64,000 bases of DNA from Meiothermus cerbereus DSM 11376 (GCF_000620065.1 NZ_JHVI01000010.1:1-64000), one strand, 5' to 3'. Numbered from the stretch's first letter, positions 45,850 to 54,063 are shown. Notes: generated from the sequence alone by a model not told the origin. Numbers and translations: made by a program.

Positions 45850-46206
45850 ATGGCTCGGCTTTCGACCCACGTTCTGGATACCGCCCACGGGCGCCCGGCG
45901 GCGGGGCTCGACCTCGAGCTCTACCGCATCGGCCCTGCAGGTGAGCGCACCTTCATCACCGCCGCCAGCACCAACGCCGATGGCCGCACCGACCAGCCCC
46001 TGCTCGCAGGCGAAACCATCGCGGTGGGCCTTTACGAGTTGGTCTTCCACGTGGCCGCCTACTTCAAAGCCCAGGGGGTGCCCCTGCCCGACCCGCCTTT
46101 TCTGGACGAGGTGCCCATCCGCTTCGGCATCGCCGACGAAAAGGGGCATTACCACGTGCCGCTGCTCCTCTCACCCTACGGCTACAGCACCTACCGGGGT
46201 AGCTAG
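45850..46206 (+). CDS. hiuH: 5-Hydroxyisourate hydrolase
   Basis: A 118-residue transthyretin-like enzyme. It shows the N-terminal motif [20 protein letters not shown] with the first catalytic histidine, and the C-terminal signature [19 protein letters not shown], ending in the family hallmark YRGS. It hydrolyses 5-hydroxyisourate made by PuuD to OHCU. The gene starts 9 bp after puuD. Confidence 0.96.
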   Translation: MARLSTHVLDTAHGRPAAGLDLELYRIGPAGERTFITAASTNADGRTDQPLLAGETIAVGLYELVFHVAAYFKAQGVPLPDPPFLDEVPIRFGIADEKGHYHVPLLLSPYGYSTYRGS

Positions 46207-46207
46207 T

Positions 46208-46303
46208 ATGAACCCCACCCGAAGCGTTCCGCTGAGCGCAAGTAAAAGCTTGTTGATTACGACCGCCTCGAGTTCCAGCGCTTCGGGCGGGGGCCCCAAA
46301 AAA
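46208..46303 (-). repeat. Dispersed hairpin repeat, copy 3
   Basis: Inverted copy, directly after the hiuH stop. On the minus strand it reads GGGGCCCCCGCCCGAAGCGC at one end and CGCTTCGGGTGGGGTTCAT at the other. The arms CCCGCCCGAAGCG and CGCTTCGGGTGGG pair with one G-T wobble. Confidence 0.7.
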
Positions 46304-46443
46304 AGAACAACTCAAGCAGATTTCTTACTGGTGCCCCTTCCTGCCCGGTTACCTATTTTTTGCGCTTTCCACGGCACAACACTCAGGCCCTCCACGCAAA
46401 CCATGTGAGCTGCGACCAAGGCTCCACCTTACCCGACCCGACC

Positions 46444-47688
46444 ATGAGTCTTTCCGACGTAAACTTCTCCAAACTGGCCCTAGAAGCCCTCGAGCGCTGC
46501 CGTGTGCTGGCGCGTTTCTCGGAAGAGCCGGGCCGCCTGACCCGCACCTTTCTCTCACCCCCCATGCGGGCCGTACACGAATCCCTGACCGGCTGGATGA
46601 GGGAGCTGGGCATGGCGGTACGCACCGATGCAGTGGGCAACCTGATTGGGCACTACCCCGGCCACTCCCCCGATGCCCCGCTGTTTCTGCTGGGCTCGCA
46701 CGTGGACACCGTGCGCGATGCGGGCCGCTACGACGGCCTTCTGGGGGTCACGCTGTCGCTGGCTTTGGTGAAGGCCTTGGAAGGCCGAAGATTGCCTTTT
46801 GCCATTGAGGTGATTGCCTTCTCGGAGGAGGAGGGCGTGCGCTTTGGGATGCCTTTTCTGGGCAGCAAAGCGGTAACCGGTCAGTTTACGCCCGAGCTGC
46901 TGAAGCTGCAAGATGCCCAGGGGCAGACCGTAGAGGAAGCCATTCGGGCCTTTGGCCTCGAGCCCGCCCATATACCGCAGGCCGCCTACAACCCGGCTCA
47001 GGTTAAGGGCTTTTTGGAGTTTCACATCGAGCAGGGGCCGGTGCTGGAGGCCCTGGGGTATCCGCTGGGCCTGGTGGAGGGCATCGTGGGGCAGAGTCGG
47101 CTCGAGGTGGCCTTCCGCGGCCAGGCCGGCCACGCCGGCACCACCCCCATGCACCTGCGCAAAGATGCCCTGGCCGGGGCTGCCGAATGGATGGTTCTGG
47201 TTGAACGCGAAGCCCGCGAGGAGCAAGGCCTGGTGGCCACGGTGGGCATGATTACGGCCCTGCCGGGGGCGGCCAATGTGATTCCGGGGGAGGTGCAGAT
47301 GAGCCTGGATGTGCGCCACCCCTACGACGAGGTGCGCAGCCTGGCGGTAGCCAACCTGGTGACCCGGGCCCAGCAGGTGGCCCAGCGCCGGGGGCTCGAG
47401 CTCGATTACCGCACCCTATACGAGCAGGCTGCGGTTCCCTGCGACCCTGAGCTGAACGAGCGGCTGGCCCTGTCGGCCCAGGCCCAGGGCTACCCGGTGC
47501 ACCGGATGGTCTCGGGGGCCGGCCACGACGCCATGATTATGAGCGCGCTGTGCCCCTCCACCCTGCTGTTTCTGCGAAGTCCGGGCGGCCTTTCGCACCA
47601 CCCGGAAGAGTCGGTCTGGCCCCAGGACGCAGAAGCCGCCCTGCGGGTGGGGCTGGATTTCTTGCACCGGCTAGCCGCCGAGGCTTGA
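46444..47688 (+). CDS. allC: Allantoate amidohydrolase
   Basis: A 414-residue M20-type metal amidohydrolase. ATG 46444 is chosen because the family sequence starts there (FSKLALEALERCRVLARFSE). Metal ligands are in GSHVDTVRDAGRYDGLLG (around residues 80-97), FSEEEGVRFG (around 124), FHIEQGPVLE (around 195) and GAGHDAMIMS near the C terminus. The motif set fits enzymes that cleave allantoate to ureidoglycine, CO2 and ammonia. allB follows after 13 bp. A second amidohydrolase at 49999 is closer to ureidoglycolate amidohydrolases, so the assignment of this one to allantoate is by similarity and exclusion. Confidence 0.85.
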   Translation: MSLSDVNFSKLALEALERCRVLARFSEEPGRLTRTFLSPPMRAVHESLTGWMRELGMAVRTDAVGNLIGHYPGHSPDAPLFLLGSHVDTVRDAGRYDGLLGVTLSLALVKALEGRRLPFAIEVIAFSEEEGVRFGMPFLGSKAVTGQFTPELLKLQDAQGQTVEEAIRAFGLEPAHIPQAAYNPAQVKGFLEFHIEQGPVLEALGYPLGLVEGIVGQSRLEVAFRGQAGHAGTTPMHLRKDALAGAAEWMVLVEREAREEQGLVATVGMITALPGAANVIPGEVQMSLDVRHPYDEVRSLAVANLVTRAQQVAQRRGLELDYRTLYEQAAVPCDPELNERLALSAQAQGYPVHRMVSGAGHDAMIMSALCPSTLLFLRSPGGLSHHPEESVWPQDAEAALRVGLDFLHRLAAEA

Positions 47689-47701
47689 TAGGGGAGTTAC
47701 G

Positions 47702-49066
47702 ATGCTCGAGCTAATTGTGCGTGGTGGAAAGCTGGTAATCCCGGAAGGGGTGCGGCAGGCCGATCTGGGCATCTCGGGGAGGCAGATCGTGCAGGTGGCC
47801 CCGGAGATTGCCGAACCGGCCCGGCAGGAGATCAATGCCTCGGGCTTGTACGTTTTTCCGGGCCTGATTGACGTGCACGTGCACTTCAACGAGCCGGGAC
47901 AGGCCCACTGGGAGGGCATCGCCTCGGGCAGCGCGGCCCTGGCAGCAGGCGGCGGCACGGCCTTCTTCGATATGCCCCTCAACTCGTTGCCCTGCACCCT
48001 GGATGGCCCCTCCTTCGACCAGAAGCTCTCGGCCATGCAGGCCCACTCCCACACCGATTTTGCGCTATGGGGTGGCCTGACCCCAAACAACCTGCAGCAT
48101 ATGCCCGATCTGGCCGAACGCGGCGTAATCGGTTTCAAGGCCTTCATGTGCAACTCCGGCCTGCCCCAGTTTCCCGCCTGCGACGACGCCACTTTGTATG
48201 TGGGCATGCGCCTGGCCGCCCAGCTTGGGCTGCCGGTGGCGGTACACGCCGAGTCGGAAGCCCTGACTGCCTACCTGGCCCAGCAGAAGCGCCAGCAGGG
48301 CCAGACCACCTGGCGCGACTACCTGGACTCGAGGCCGGTCTACACCGAGCTCGAGGCCATCCAGCGGGCCTTGCTGTTTGCCCGCGAGACCGGCTGCCGG
48401 CTGCACATCGTACATATCAGTTCGGGCGCTGGGGTGGTCATGGCCGCCGAGGCCAGGGCCAAGGGGGTGGACGTGAGCCTCGAGACCTGCCCCCACTACC
48501 TGGCCTTTACCGCAGAAGACCTGGAGCGGCTGGGAGCGCTGGGCAAGTGCGCCCCGCCCTTCCGCTCCGAGCTGCAACGAACTCTGTTGTGGGTGCAGGT
48601 GCTGCAAGGGCAGGTAGATATCATTGGCTCCGACCACTCCCCCAGCCCACCCGAGATGAAGCAGGGCCATGACTTCTTCAGCCTGTGGGGCGGCATCGCG
48701 GGGGTGCAGTCTACCCTGGGGGTGCTGCTGAGCGAGGGTTGGCGCCAGCGCGGCCTGGCCTTAGAGCGGCTGGCCGCCCTGCTGGCAGCCAACCCCGCCA
48801 AGCGCTTTGGCCTGGCCCAGAAAGGCCGCCTGGCCGAAGGCTACGATGCCGACTTCGCCCTGGTAGACCTGGGCCAAACCTACACCTTGAGACAGGAAGA
48901 CCTGTACTACCGTCACCCCATCTCCCCCTATCTGGGCCGTACCTTTGTTGGGGTGGTGCAGGAGACCTGGTTGCGTGGGCAGCGGGTGTATGCCGGGGGT
49001 AAGATAGAAAAGCCCCGTGGGGTTCGTTTACTCAAGGGGACGATCCCCTTCGGGACAGAGCCCTGA
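47702..49066 (+). CDS. allB: Allantoinase
   Basis: A 454-residue amidohydrolase that opens the allantoin ring to allantoate. Metal ligands: His59 and His61 in DVHVHFNEPG, carboxylated Lys146 in GFKAFMCNSG, then AVHAESEAL, HIVHISSGAG and IGSDHSPSPPEMK. These match allantoinases better than dihydropyrimidinases or dihydroorotases. The last codons (GTIPFGTEP) and the stop are encoded by the first unit of a 46-bp tandem repeat, so the C terminus has probably been rewritten by it. Confidence 0.93.
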   Translation: MLELIVRGGKLVIPEGVRQADLGISGRQIVQVAPEIAEPARQEINASGLYVFPGLIDVHVHFNEPGQAHWEGIASGSAALAAGGGTAFFDMPLNSLPCTLDGPSFDQKLSAMQAHSHTDFALWGGLTPNNLQHMPDLAERGVIGFKAFMCNSGLPQFPACDDATLYVGMRLAAQLGLPVAVHAESEALTAYLAQQKRQQGQTTWRDYLDSRPVYTELEAIQRALLFARETGCRLHIVHISSGAGVVMAAEARAKGVDVSLETCPHYLAFTAEDLERLGALGKCAPPFRSELQRTLLWVQVLQGQVDIIGSDHSPSPPEMKQGHDFFSLWGGIAGVQSTLGVLLSEGWRQRGLALERLAALLAANPAKRFGLAQKGRLAEGYDADFALVDLGQTYTLRQEDLYYRHPISPYLGRTFVGVVQETWLRGQRVYAGGKIEKPRGVRLLKGTIPFGTEP

Positions 49067-49126
49067 TGGGCCTGTTCACCAGGGGACGATCCCCTTCGGG
49101 ACAGAGCCCTGATGGGCCTGTTCATC
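49035..49126 (+). repeat. Tandem 46-bp repeat across the allB stop
   Basis: Two units, 49035-49080 and 49081-49126, identical at 45 of 46 positions. Each begins with AGGGGACGATCCCCTTCGGG, where GGGG and CCCC can pair. The stop of allB lies in unit 1. A third occurrence of the hairpin core is at 63876-63892. Confidence 0.85.
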
Positions 49127-49137
49127 TAGAGGAATTT

Positions 49138-49887
49138 ATGAGTCTGACCGGTTTTACCCGAACCCGCGTAACCCCCGACCACGCCCTCTTGACCCCCGAT
49201 ACCTTTGTGCGCTCGAGCCTGCCCGGCTGGAGCCAGGCTGCCTGCATCGTGCATATCTCCCCCGAGATGGGGGCCCGCTTCATGATGTACACCGTAGAGA
49301 TGCAGTCCGGCAGTACCGGCCAGATGAGCCTGCTGGACATCCAGCGCTTTGCCTATGTGCTCGAGGGCGAAGTGGCGCTCGAGGTAGGGGGAGCCCGGCA
49401 TACCCTATGGGCCAACAACTACGTGTACCTGCCTGCCAACACCCCACACCATTTTGCAGCGGCATCCGGCTGCCGGATGGTGGTTTTCGACAAACCCTAC
49501 CAGGCCTTGGCCGGCATGGACGTACCCCAGGTGGTGCTCGGACACGAACCAGATACCCCCAGTAGCCCGCTGATGGGCGATGAAGCCCTGCAGGTGCGCC
49601 TGCTCCTGCCCGACAATTTCTCCTTCGATATGGCCGTTAATACCATGACCTTTGCTCCCGGAGCCCACCTCTCCCTGGTAGAAACCCATGTCATGGAGCA
49701 TGGCCTGTTGTTTTTGCAAGGCGGCGGGGTATACCGCCTGGGTGACCACTGGTACACCGTGCAGGCTGGCGATGTGATCTGGATGGCCTCCTACTGCCCG
49801 CAGTGGTTTGGGGCGCTGGGCAAAACACCCAGCAAGTACCTGATTTACAAAGACGTCAACCGGCACTCGCTCGAGCTGCTCTCCTGA
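49138..49887 (+). CDS. allE: (S)-Ureidoglycine aminohydrolase
   Basis: A 249-residue bicupin. ATG 49138 is chosen because AGAGGA precedes it and family similarity begins at FTRTRVTPDHALLTPDTFV; an ATG at 49066, overlapping the allB stop, would add 24 repeat-encoded residues. The C-terminal cupin has the manganese site (ETHVMEHGLLFL around residues 182-193, then a His/Gln near QWFG). It releases ammonia from ureidoglycine to give S-ureidoglycolate. It lies between allB and the ureidoglycolate amidohydrolase gene. Confidence 0.93.
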   Translation: MSLTGFTRTRVTPDHALLTPDTFVRSSLPGWSQAACIVHISPEMGARFMMYTVEMQSGSTGQMSLLDIQRFAYVLEGEVALEVGGARHTLWANNYVYLPANTPHHFAAASGCRMVVFDKPYQALAGMDVPQVVLGHEPDTPSSPLMGDEALQVRLLLPDNFSFDMAVNTMTFAPGAHLSLVETHVMEHGLLFLQGGGVYRLGDHWYTVQAGDVIWMASYCPQWFGALGKTPSKYLIYKDVNRHSLELLS

Positions 49888-49921
49888 TGCAGGCCGCACA
49901 GGGGCGGTAGAGGCTGGTGGG

Positions 49922-49957
49922 CTGACTGGGGTAAACTGCTCGTGCTAGATTTACCCC
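49922..49957 (+). promoter_or_regulatory. Promoter with overlapping operator-like palindrome
   Basis: CTGACT (49922-49927), an 18-bp spacer and TAGATT (49946-49951) form a plausible promoter. A perfect inverted repeat, GGGGTAAA (49928-49935) and TTTACCCC (49950-49957), overlaps the spacer and -10 box. Such a site could bind a regulator of the last ureide gene; alternatively it is a hairpin in the read-through RNA. Confidence 0.4.
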
Positions 49958-49998
49958 GAGCCTTAGGCATAGCCTGCAAAATTTTTTCGGAGTAGCCC

Positions 49999-51291
49999 AT
50001 GATTGTCCGACCCCTGGTAGACCAAGAACGCATTATCCGCGAACTCGAGGCCCTGGCGGAGTTTTCCGACACCCCCAAGCCAGCCATTACCCGCATTCTC
50101 TTTACCAAGCCCGACCTCGAGGCCCGCGCTTACCTCAAGAGCTTGTGTGAAGAGGCTGGATTAAGCCTACGCGAAGATGGGCTGGGCAACATCTTTGCCC
50201 GCTGGGAGGGTTCCGCCCCTGATCTACCGGCTGTTGGCACGGGCTCCCACTTCGACGCCATCCCCTACGCCGGCATGTACGACGGCACCGTGGGCGTGCT
50301 GGGGGGTCTGGAGGCCATCCGTTCACTCCAGCGCAGTGGTTTTAAGCCCTACCGCTCCATCGAACTGCTCATCTTCACCGCCGAAGAGCCCACCCGTTTT
50401 GGCGTGGGTTGCCTGGGAAGCCGGGCCCTGGCCGGGGTTTTGAGCCCCGACTCGCTGCGCCAGCTTAAGGATCAGGAAGGGCGCAGCCTGGAGGAAGTCC
50501 GCTGGGAAGCCGGTTATATGGGCCGCCTGGAGGATGTGCAGCTTCCCCAGGGCTACTACTCGGCTTTCGTGGAACTGCACATCGAGCAAGGCCCCTTGCT
50601 CGAGCAAGAACGGGTGCCCCTGGGCATCGTCACGGCCATCGCGGCTCCGGCTGCCCTGCGGGTAAACCTGGAAGGTGAGGGCGGGCATGCCGGAACCGTG
50701 CTGATGCCCGACCGCCGCGATGCGCTGTGCGCCGCTGCCGAAATTATCCTGGGCGTGGAAGCCTTTGCCAAAAACAGTGGCAGCATCAATACCGTAGCCA
50801 CCACCGGCTTTTGTGAGGTCTATCCCAACGCGGTCAATAGCGTGCCCAGCCGGGTCAAGCTCGAGATAGACATTCGCGATGTTGACCAGTCTCGCCGGGA
50901 TCAGGTGATTCGCAACGTGATTCAGGGAGTGGAGCAGGTCTGCACCCGGCGCGAAATAAAATACAGCGTAGACATCATCAACGTAGACCCCCCGGCCAAA
51001 GCGGGCTCTGAAGTGCTAAAAGCGCTGGTGGCCTCTTGTGGCGAGGCCGGGGTCAAGTTCAAGCTGATGGTGAGCCGGGCCTACCACGACTCTTTATTCA
51101 TGGCCCGGATTGCCCCTACCGCCATGCTCTTTATCCCCTGCCGGGGAGGGGTTAGCCACCGTCCGGACGAGTACGCCTCCCCCGAGGATATCGCCAGAGG
51201 CACCTACGTGCTGGCCCTGACGCTGGCCAAGCTCTCGCTGGCCGAAGATAAAACAGTCTCCAAGGAAGACCCGGTTCTACTGGATGACTAG
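49999..51291 (+). CDS. Ureidoglycolate amidohydrolase (M20 family)
   Basis: A 430-residue amidohydrolase. GSHFDAIPYAGMYDGTVGVL (around residues 79-98), FTAEEPTRFGVGCLGSRALA (around 131-150), ELHIEQGPLLEQ (around 192) and SRAYHDSLFMA (around 360) carry the metal ligands. The EEPTRFG and SHxDAIPY patterns resemble plant ureidoglycolate amidohydrolases more than allantoate amidohydrolases. It would release glyoxylate, CO2 and ammonia, the last step of ureide breakdown. It follows allE by 111 bp that hold a possible own promoter. Assignment among M20 ureidases is by motif memory and pathway logic, so an allantoate or carbamoyl-amino-acid role is possible. Confidence 0.8.
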   Translation: MIVRPLVDQERIIRELEALAEFSDTPKPAITRILFTKPDLEARAYLKSLCEEAGLSLREDGLGNIFARWEGSAPDLPAVGTGSHFDAIPYAGMYDGTVGVLGGLEAIRSLQRSGFKPYRSIELLIFTAEEPTRFGVGCLGSRALAGVLSPDSLRQLKDQEGRSLEEVRWEAGYMGRLEDVQLPQGYYSAFVELHIEQGPLLEQERVPLGIVTAIAAPAALRVNLEGEGGHAGTVLMPDRRDALCAAAEIILGVEAFAKNSGSINTVATTGFCEVYPNAVNSVPSRVKLEIDIRDVDQSRRDQVIRNVIQGVEQVCTRREIKYSVDIINVDPPAKAGSEVLKALVASCGEAGVKFKLMVSRAYHDSLFMARIAPTAMLFIPCRGGVSHRPDEYASPEDIARGTYVLALTLAKLSLAEDKTVSKEDPVLLDD

Positions 51292-51321
51292 GGCTGTTCT
51301 CGTTGTGCAACTGGAAAAAGT

Positions 51322-51350
51322 AAAACACCCACCAGGCGGTGGGTGTTTTT
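51322..51350. terminator. Bidirectional terminator between the ureide cluster and rplT
   Basis: AAAACACCCACC (51322-51333) and GGTGGGTGTTTT (51338-51349) form a 12-bp stem with loop AGGC. Ts follow on the plus strand, and TTTTACTTTTTCC follows on the minus strand, so it can stop both convergent transcripts. Confidence 0.88.
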
Positions 51351-51365
51351 GAAGGCGCAGTTCCC

Positions 51366-51713
51366 CTACGCCCTGGCTTTGCTGACCAGCTCGGCGAAGG
51401 CCTCGGGCTGGCGCACAGCGATATCGGCCAGAATCTTGCGGTCGAGTTCGATTCCGGCTTTCTTGAGGCCGTGCATGAACACGCTGTAGCTCAGGCCATG
51501 CTGGCGAGCGGCAGCGTTGATACGCACAATCCACAAGCGGCGCATATCGCCCTTGCGCTTGCGGCGGTCGTTGAAGGAACGCATGGCGCCGCTAAGCAGG
51601 GTTTCGCGGGCCTTACGAACGCTCTTCGAGCGCAGCGCATAGAAGCCCTTGGCTCGTTTAAGAATTGCTTTGTGTTTGCGGCGACGAACTACACCGGTCT
51701 TTGCGCGTGGCAT
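51366..51713 (-). CDS. rplT: Ribosomal protein bL20
   Basis: A 115-residue basic protein with the full L20 sequence pattern: [33 protein letters not shown]-like [20 protein letters not shown], then [20 protein letters not shown]. Needed early in 50S assembly by binding 23S rRNA. It follows rpmI after 17 bp. The usual partner infC is not next to the pair. Confidence 0.98.
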   Translation of the reverse strand: MPRAKTGVVRRRKHKAILKRAKGFYALRSKSVRKARETLLSGAMRSFNDRRKRKGDMRRLWIVRINAAARQHGLSYSVFMHGLKKAGIELDRKILADIAVRQPEAFAELVSKARA

Positions 51714-51730
51714 TCTAAATCACCTCTCCT

Positions 51731-51931
51731 TTATACGTCGTAGGGCATCAGCTGGTGGACACGGCGCTCTTCACCTTTGGCAAAGGTAAAGTCACGCCCT
51801 TTCTGACGACGGCTCTTGCCCGACTTGTGCCAGTTGAGGTGGCGCTTTCCCGGCTTTTTGCCTACCACTTTGCCTGTAGCCGTAATCTTGACACGGCTTT
51901 TGGCGCCCTTATGGGTCTTCATCTTGGCCAT
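51731..51931 (-). CDS. rpmI: Ribosomal protein bL35
   Basis: A 66-residue protein with the L35 pattern MAKMKTHKGAKSRVKITATG, GKRHLNWHKSGKSRRQKGRD and a final HQLMPYDV. Upstream there is a 57-63 nt leader and a promoter at 51995-52024; no infC precedes it. The divergent neighbour is a small cupin gene. Confidence 0.97.
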   Translation of the reverse strand: MAKMKTHKGAKSRVKITATGKVVGKKPGKRHLNWHKSGKSRRQKGRDFTFAKGEERRVHQLMPYDV

Positions 51932-51994
51932 TGTCTGCTCCTGTATGCGGCTCGAGTGCCCCGCGCTGGGGTCTTTAAACTCGGCAGCCTAGGA

Positions 51995-52024
51995 AGTATA
52001 GCATCCCGAAGGGCTAGCTGCCAA
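51995..52024 (-). promoter_or_regulatory. Promoter of rpmI-rplT
   Basis: TTGGCA (52019-52024), an 18-bp spacer and TATACT (51995-52000) on the minus strand, about 64 bp before the rpmI start. Confidence 0.65.
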
Positions 52025-52161
52025 CACAATTGTGGGGCCTTCAGCATCTCCTTTTGGCACAGCCACCGGTCGGTGTTTGGGCGGGAAAACTGGGGAAAGC
52101 CCCCCCGGACATGCTACCCGCACCAGGCCAGAGGCGATAAGCTACTAGCTGAGGTCAAAAT

Positions 52162-52494
52162 ATGAACGTCTTTCCCGAGTGGTTTAAGGCCTTCAAACAG
52201 GTTGAAATCTGGCCCGGTATGGACATGGCGGTGCTGTCCGGCCATAAGGGTCAGGTGGGGTTTGCCCAGGTAGCCGAGGAAACCTTGGTGCCCGAACACG
52301 CCCACCAGGGCCAGTGGGGGGTGGTGCTCGAGGGTGAGGTGGTGTTCGTGATGGGGGGCGAGACCAAGGTGTTTCGCAAAGGCGACTACTACCACATTCC
52401 TGCGGGCGTTCCGCACAGCGCGAAGCTGGCCGCCGGAACGGCCTTTATTGACGTGTGGGAAAACGAGCGCTTTCCGGCCAGCCGGCTCAAATAG
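52162..52494 (+). CDS. Small single-domain cupin protein
   Basis: A 110-residue cupin. Conserved motif 1 (PEHAHQGQWGVVLEGEVVFV) and motif 2 (YYHIPAGVPHSAKL) hold the His and Glu/Gln residues that bind a metal in this fold. GAGGT lies upstream of ATG 52162. The ligand or reaction cannot be read from sequence. The next gene, a crotonase, begins 12 bp downstream, so it may be the first of a short operon with the two enoyl-CoA hydratase-like genes and ruvA. Confidence 0.8.
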   Translation: MNVFPEWFKAFKQVEIWPGMDMAVLSGHKGQVGFAQVAEETLVPEHAHQGQWGVVLEGEVVFVMGGETKVFRKGDYYHIPAGVPHSAKLAAGTAFIDVWENERFPASRLK

Positions 52495-52506
52495 CAAGAG
52501 GTTGTT

Positions 52507-53277
52507 ATGTACGAGAACATTCTGGTCGAAACCCACGGGCAGGTAGGGCTGGTTCGGCTCAACCGACCCAAGCAGCTCAACGCCCTCAACACCGCCACCC
52601 TGGGCGAGCTGGCCCAGGCCATCGGCGCATTTGAGCAAGACGGGGGCATCGGGGCCATGGTCATCACCGGCAACGAGCGGGTTTTTGCCGCCGGGGCCGA
52701 CATTGCCGAGTTTCAACAAACCAGCCTGGCCGAGCTTATGCGGGGCCTGCGCGCCGACCAGTACGAGGTTTTGCGTAAGGTTCGCAAGCCCCTAATAGCG
52801 GCGGTGTCGGGGTATGCGTATGGGGGGGGTTGCGAGCTGGCCATGCTTTGCGACCTGATTGTGGCTTCCGATACGGCCCGGTTTGCCCAGCCCGAGATCA
52901 ACCTGGGCATCATTCCGGGCGGCGGGGGAACCCAGCGCCTAACGCGGCAGGTGGGCAAGTACCTGGCCATGGAGGTAATTCTGGCCGGACGGGTGCTTTC
53001 GGCCTGGGAGGCCCTGCAACACGGACTGGTGAACCGGGTGGTTCCGGTAGAGCTTTACCTGGAAGAAGCCCTCGAGCTCGCCCAAACCATCGCCGAACGG
53101 GCCCCCTTAGCGGCACGGCTGGCTAAGGATGCCATCAACCGGGCCCAGGATATGAGCCTGGAGCATGGGCTGGGCCTCGAGCGAAGCAACTTCCTGATTG
53201 CCTTTGGCAGCGAGGATAAACAAGAAGGCACCACCGCTTTTCTGGAAAAACGCAAGCCCCAGTGGAAAGGGCGTTAA
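52507..53277 (+). CDS. Enoyl-CoA hydratase (crotonase family)
   Basis: A 256-residue crotonase. The oxyanion-hole segments are FAAGADIAEFQQ (around 62-73) and AYGGGCELAMLCD (around 104-116). Both catalytic glutamates of true hydratases are in place: Glu110 in GGGCELA and a second in FAQPEINLGIIPGGGGTQRL. It would hydrate trans-2-enoyl-CoA in beta-oxidation or phenylacetate breakdown (PaaF-like). Next to a second crotonase, 10 bp downstream. Confidence 0.88.
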   Translation: MYENILVETHGQVGLVRLNRPKQLNALNTATLGELAQAIGAFEQDGGIGAMVITGNERVFAAGADIAEFQQTSLAELMRGLRADQYEVLRKVRKPLIAAVSGYAYGGGCELAMLCDLIVASDTARFAQPEINLGIIPGGGGTQRLTRQVGKYLAMEVILAGRVLSAWEALQHGLVNRVVPVELYLEEALELAQTIAERAPLAARLAKDAINRAQDMSLEHGLGLERSNFLIAFGSEDKQEGTTAFLEKRKPQWKGR

Positions 53278-53286
53278 GGAGGAACC

Positions 53287-54054
53287 ATGGACGTACTTCT
53301 ACGCGAGGTCAAAGACGGCATCCTGACCCTCACCATGAATCGGCCCGAGGCCATCAACGCCCTGACCACCGAGATGCTGCGAGAGCTGGGCCAGGCCATC
53401 AAAGAGGCCAGCGCACCGGAGGTACGGGTGGTGGTGCTGCAGGGTGCGGGCCGTGGCTTTTGTTCCGGCCAGGATTTGCGTGAGTTTGAAGGGCAGCGCA
53501 TCTCCTACAAAAACCACCTACGCAACTACCGCTCGGTGGTGGAAGGCCTGGCCGGTCTGGAAAAACCGGTGATTGCCGCGATTCATGGGGCGGCGGCGGG
53601 CGCGGGTTTGTCGCTGGCCCTGGCCTGTGACCTGCGCATCGCTTCTGCCGACGCAGTGCTGACCACCGGCTTCAGCAAAATTGGCCTGATTCCCGATGCA
53701 GGCATGAACTATCACCTGCCGCGCATGGTGGGGTACGCCAGGGCCTTCGAGCTGGAGGTGCTCTCCGGTCGAATAAAAGCCGAGGAGGCCCTGGGCCTGG
53801 GTCTGGTAAACAAGGTGGTAGCGGTAGAGAGCTTTGCCGAAGAGGTGGCCCGCCTGGCCAGCGAACTGGCCCAGGGCCCCACCAAAACCTACGGCCTGAT
53901 CAAACGGGCTTTGCGGCGTAGCGCCAGTGCCAGCCTGGAGGAGATGCTCGAGTACGAGGCGTTGCTGCAAGAAGTGGCAGGACGCAGCGAGGACCACCAG
54001 GAGGGCGTGCGGGCTTTTTACGAGAAGCGCTCCCCGCGCTTTCAGGGAAAGTAG
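53287..54054 (+). CDS. Enoyl-CoA hydratase/isomerase family protein (PaaG-like)
   Basis: A 255-residue crotonase. The first oxyanion segment is FCSGQDLREFEG (around 58-69) and the second HGAAAGAGLSLALACDLRIA. The position of the first catalytic glutamate is not acidic (AGAGLSLA), as in PaaG-type isomerases, while LTTGFSKIGLIPDAGMNYHL carries Asp at the second region. This pattern fits 1,2-epoxyphenylacetyl-CoA isomerase (PaaG), and the pairing with a PaaF-like hydratase supports it, but no other paa gene is in the window. Confidence 0.8.
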   Translation: MDVLLREVKDGILTLTMNRPEAINALTTEMLRELGQAIKEASAPEVRVVVLQGAGRGFCSGQDLREFEGQRISYKNHLRNYRSVVEGLAGLEKPVIAAIHGAAAGAGLSLALACDLRIASADAVLTTGFSKIGLIPDAGMNYHLPRMVGYARAFELEVLSGRIKAEEALGLGLVNKVVAVESFAEEVARLASELAQGPTKTYGLIKRALRRSASASLEEMLEYEALLQEVAGRSEDHQEGVRAFYEKRSPRFQGK

Positions 54055-54063
54055 ACTTTTCTC

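Noticed and set aside
46360-46443. Upstream in-frame start for the allantoate amidohydrolase
   Set aside because: The additional 28 residues have no family similarity and no ribosome site, and they follow a repeat region.
49035-49126. Start of a CRISPR-like or other repeat array
   Set aside because: There are only two directly abutting units of 46 bp without spacers, so it is a simple tandem duplication. No cas gene is in the window.
49066-49137. N-terminal extension of AllE from ATG 49066
   Set aside because: The extra residues are encoded by the tandem repeat and do not resemble the family; ATG 49138 has the better ribosome site. It is noted as a possible minor start.
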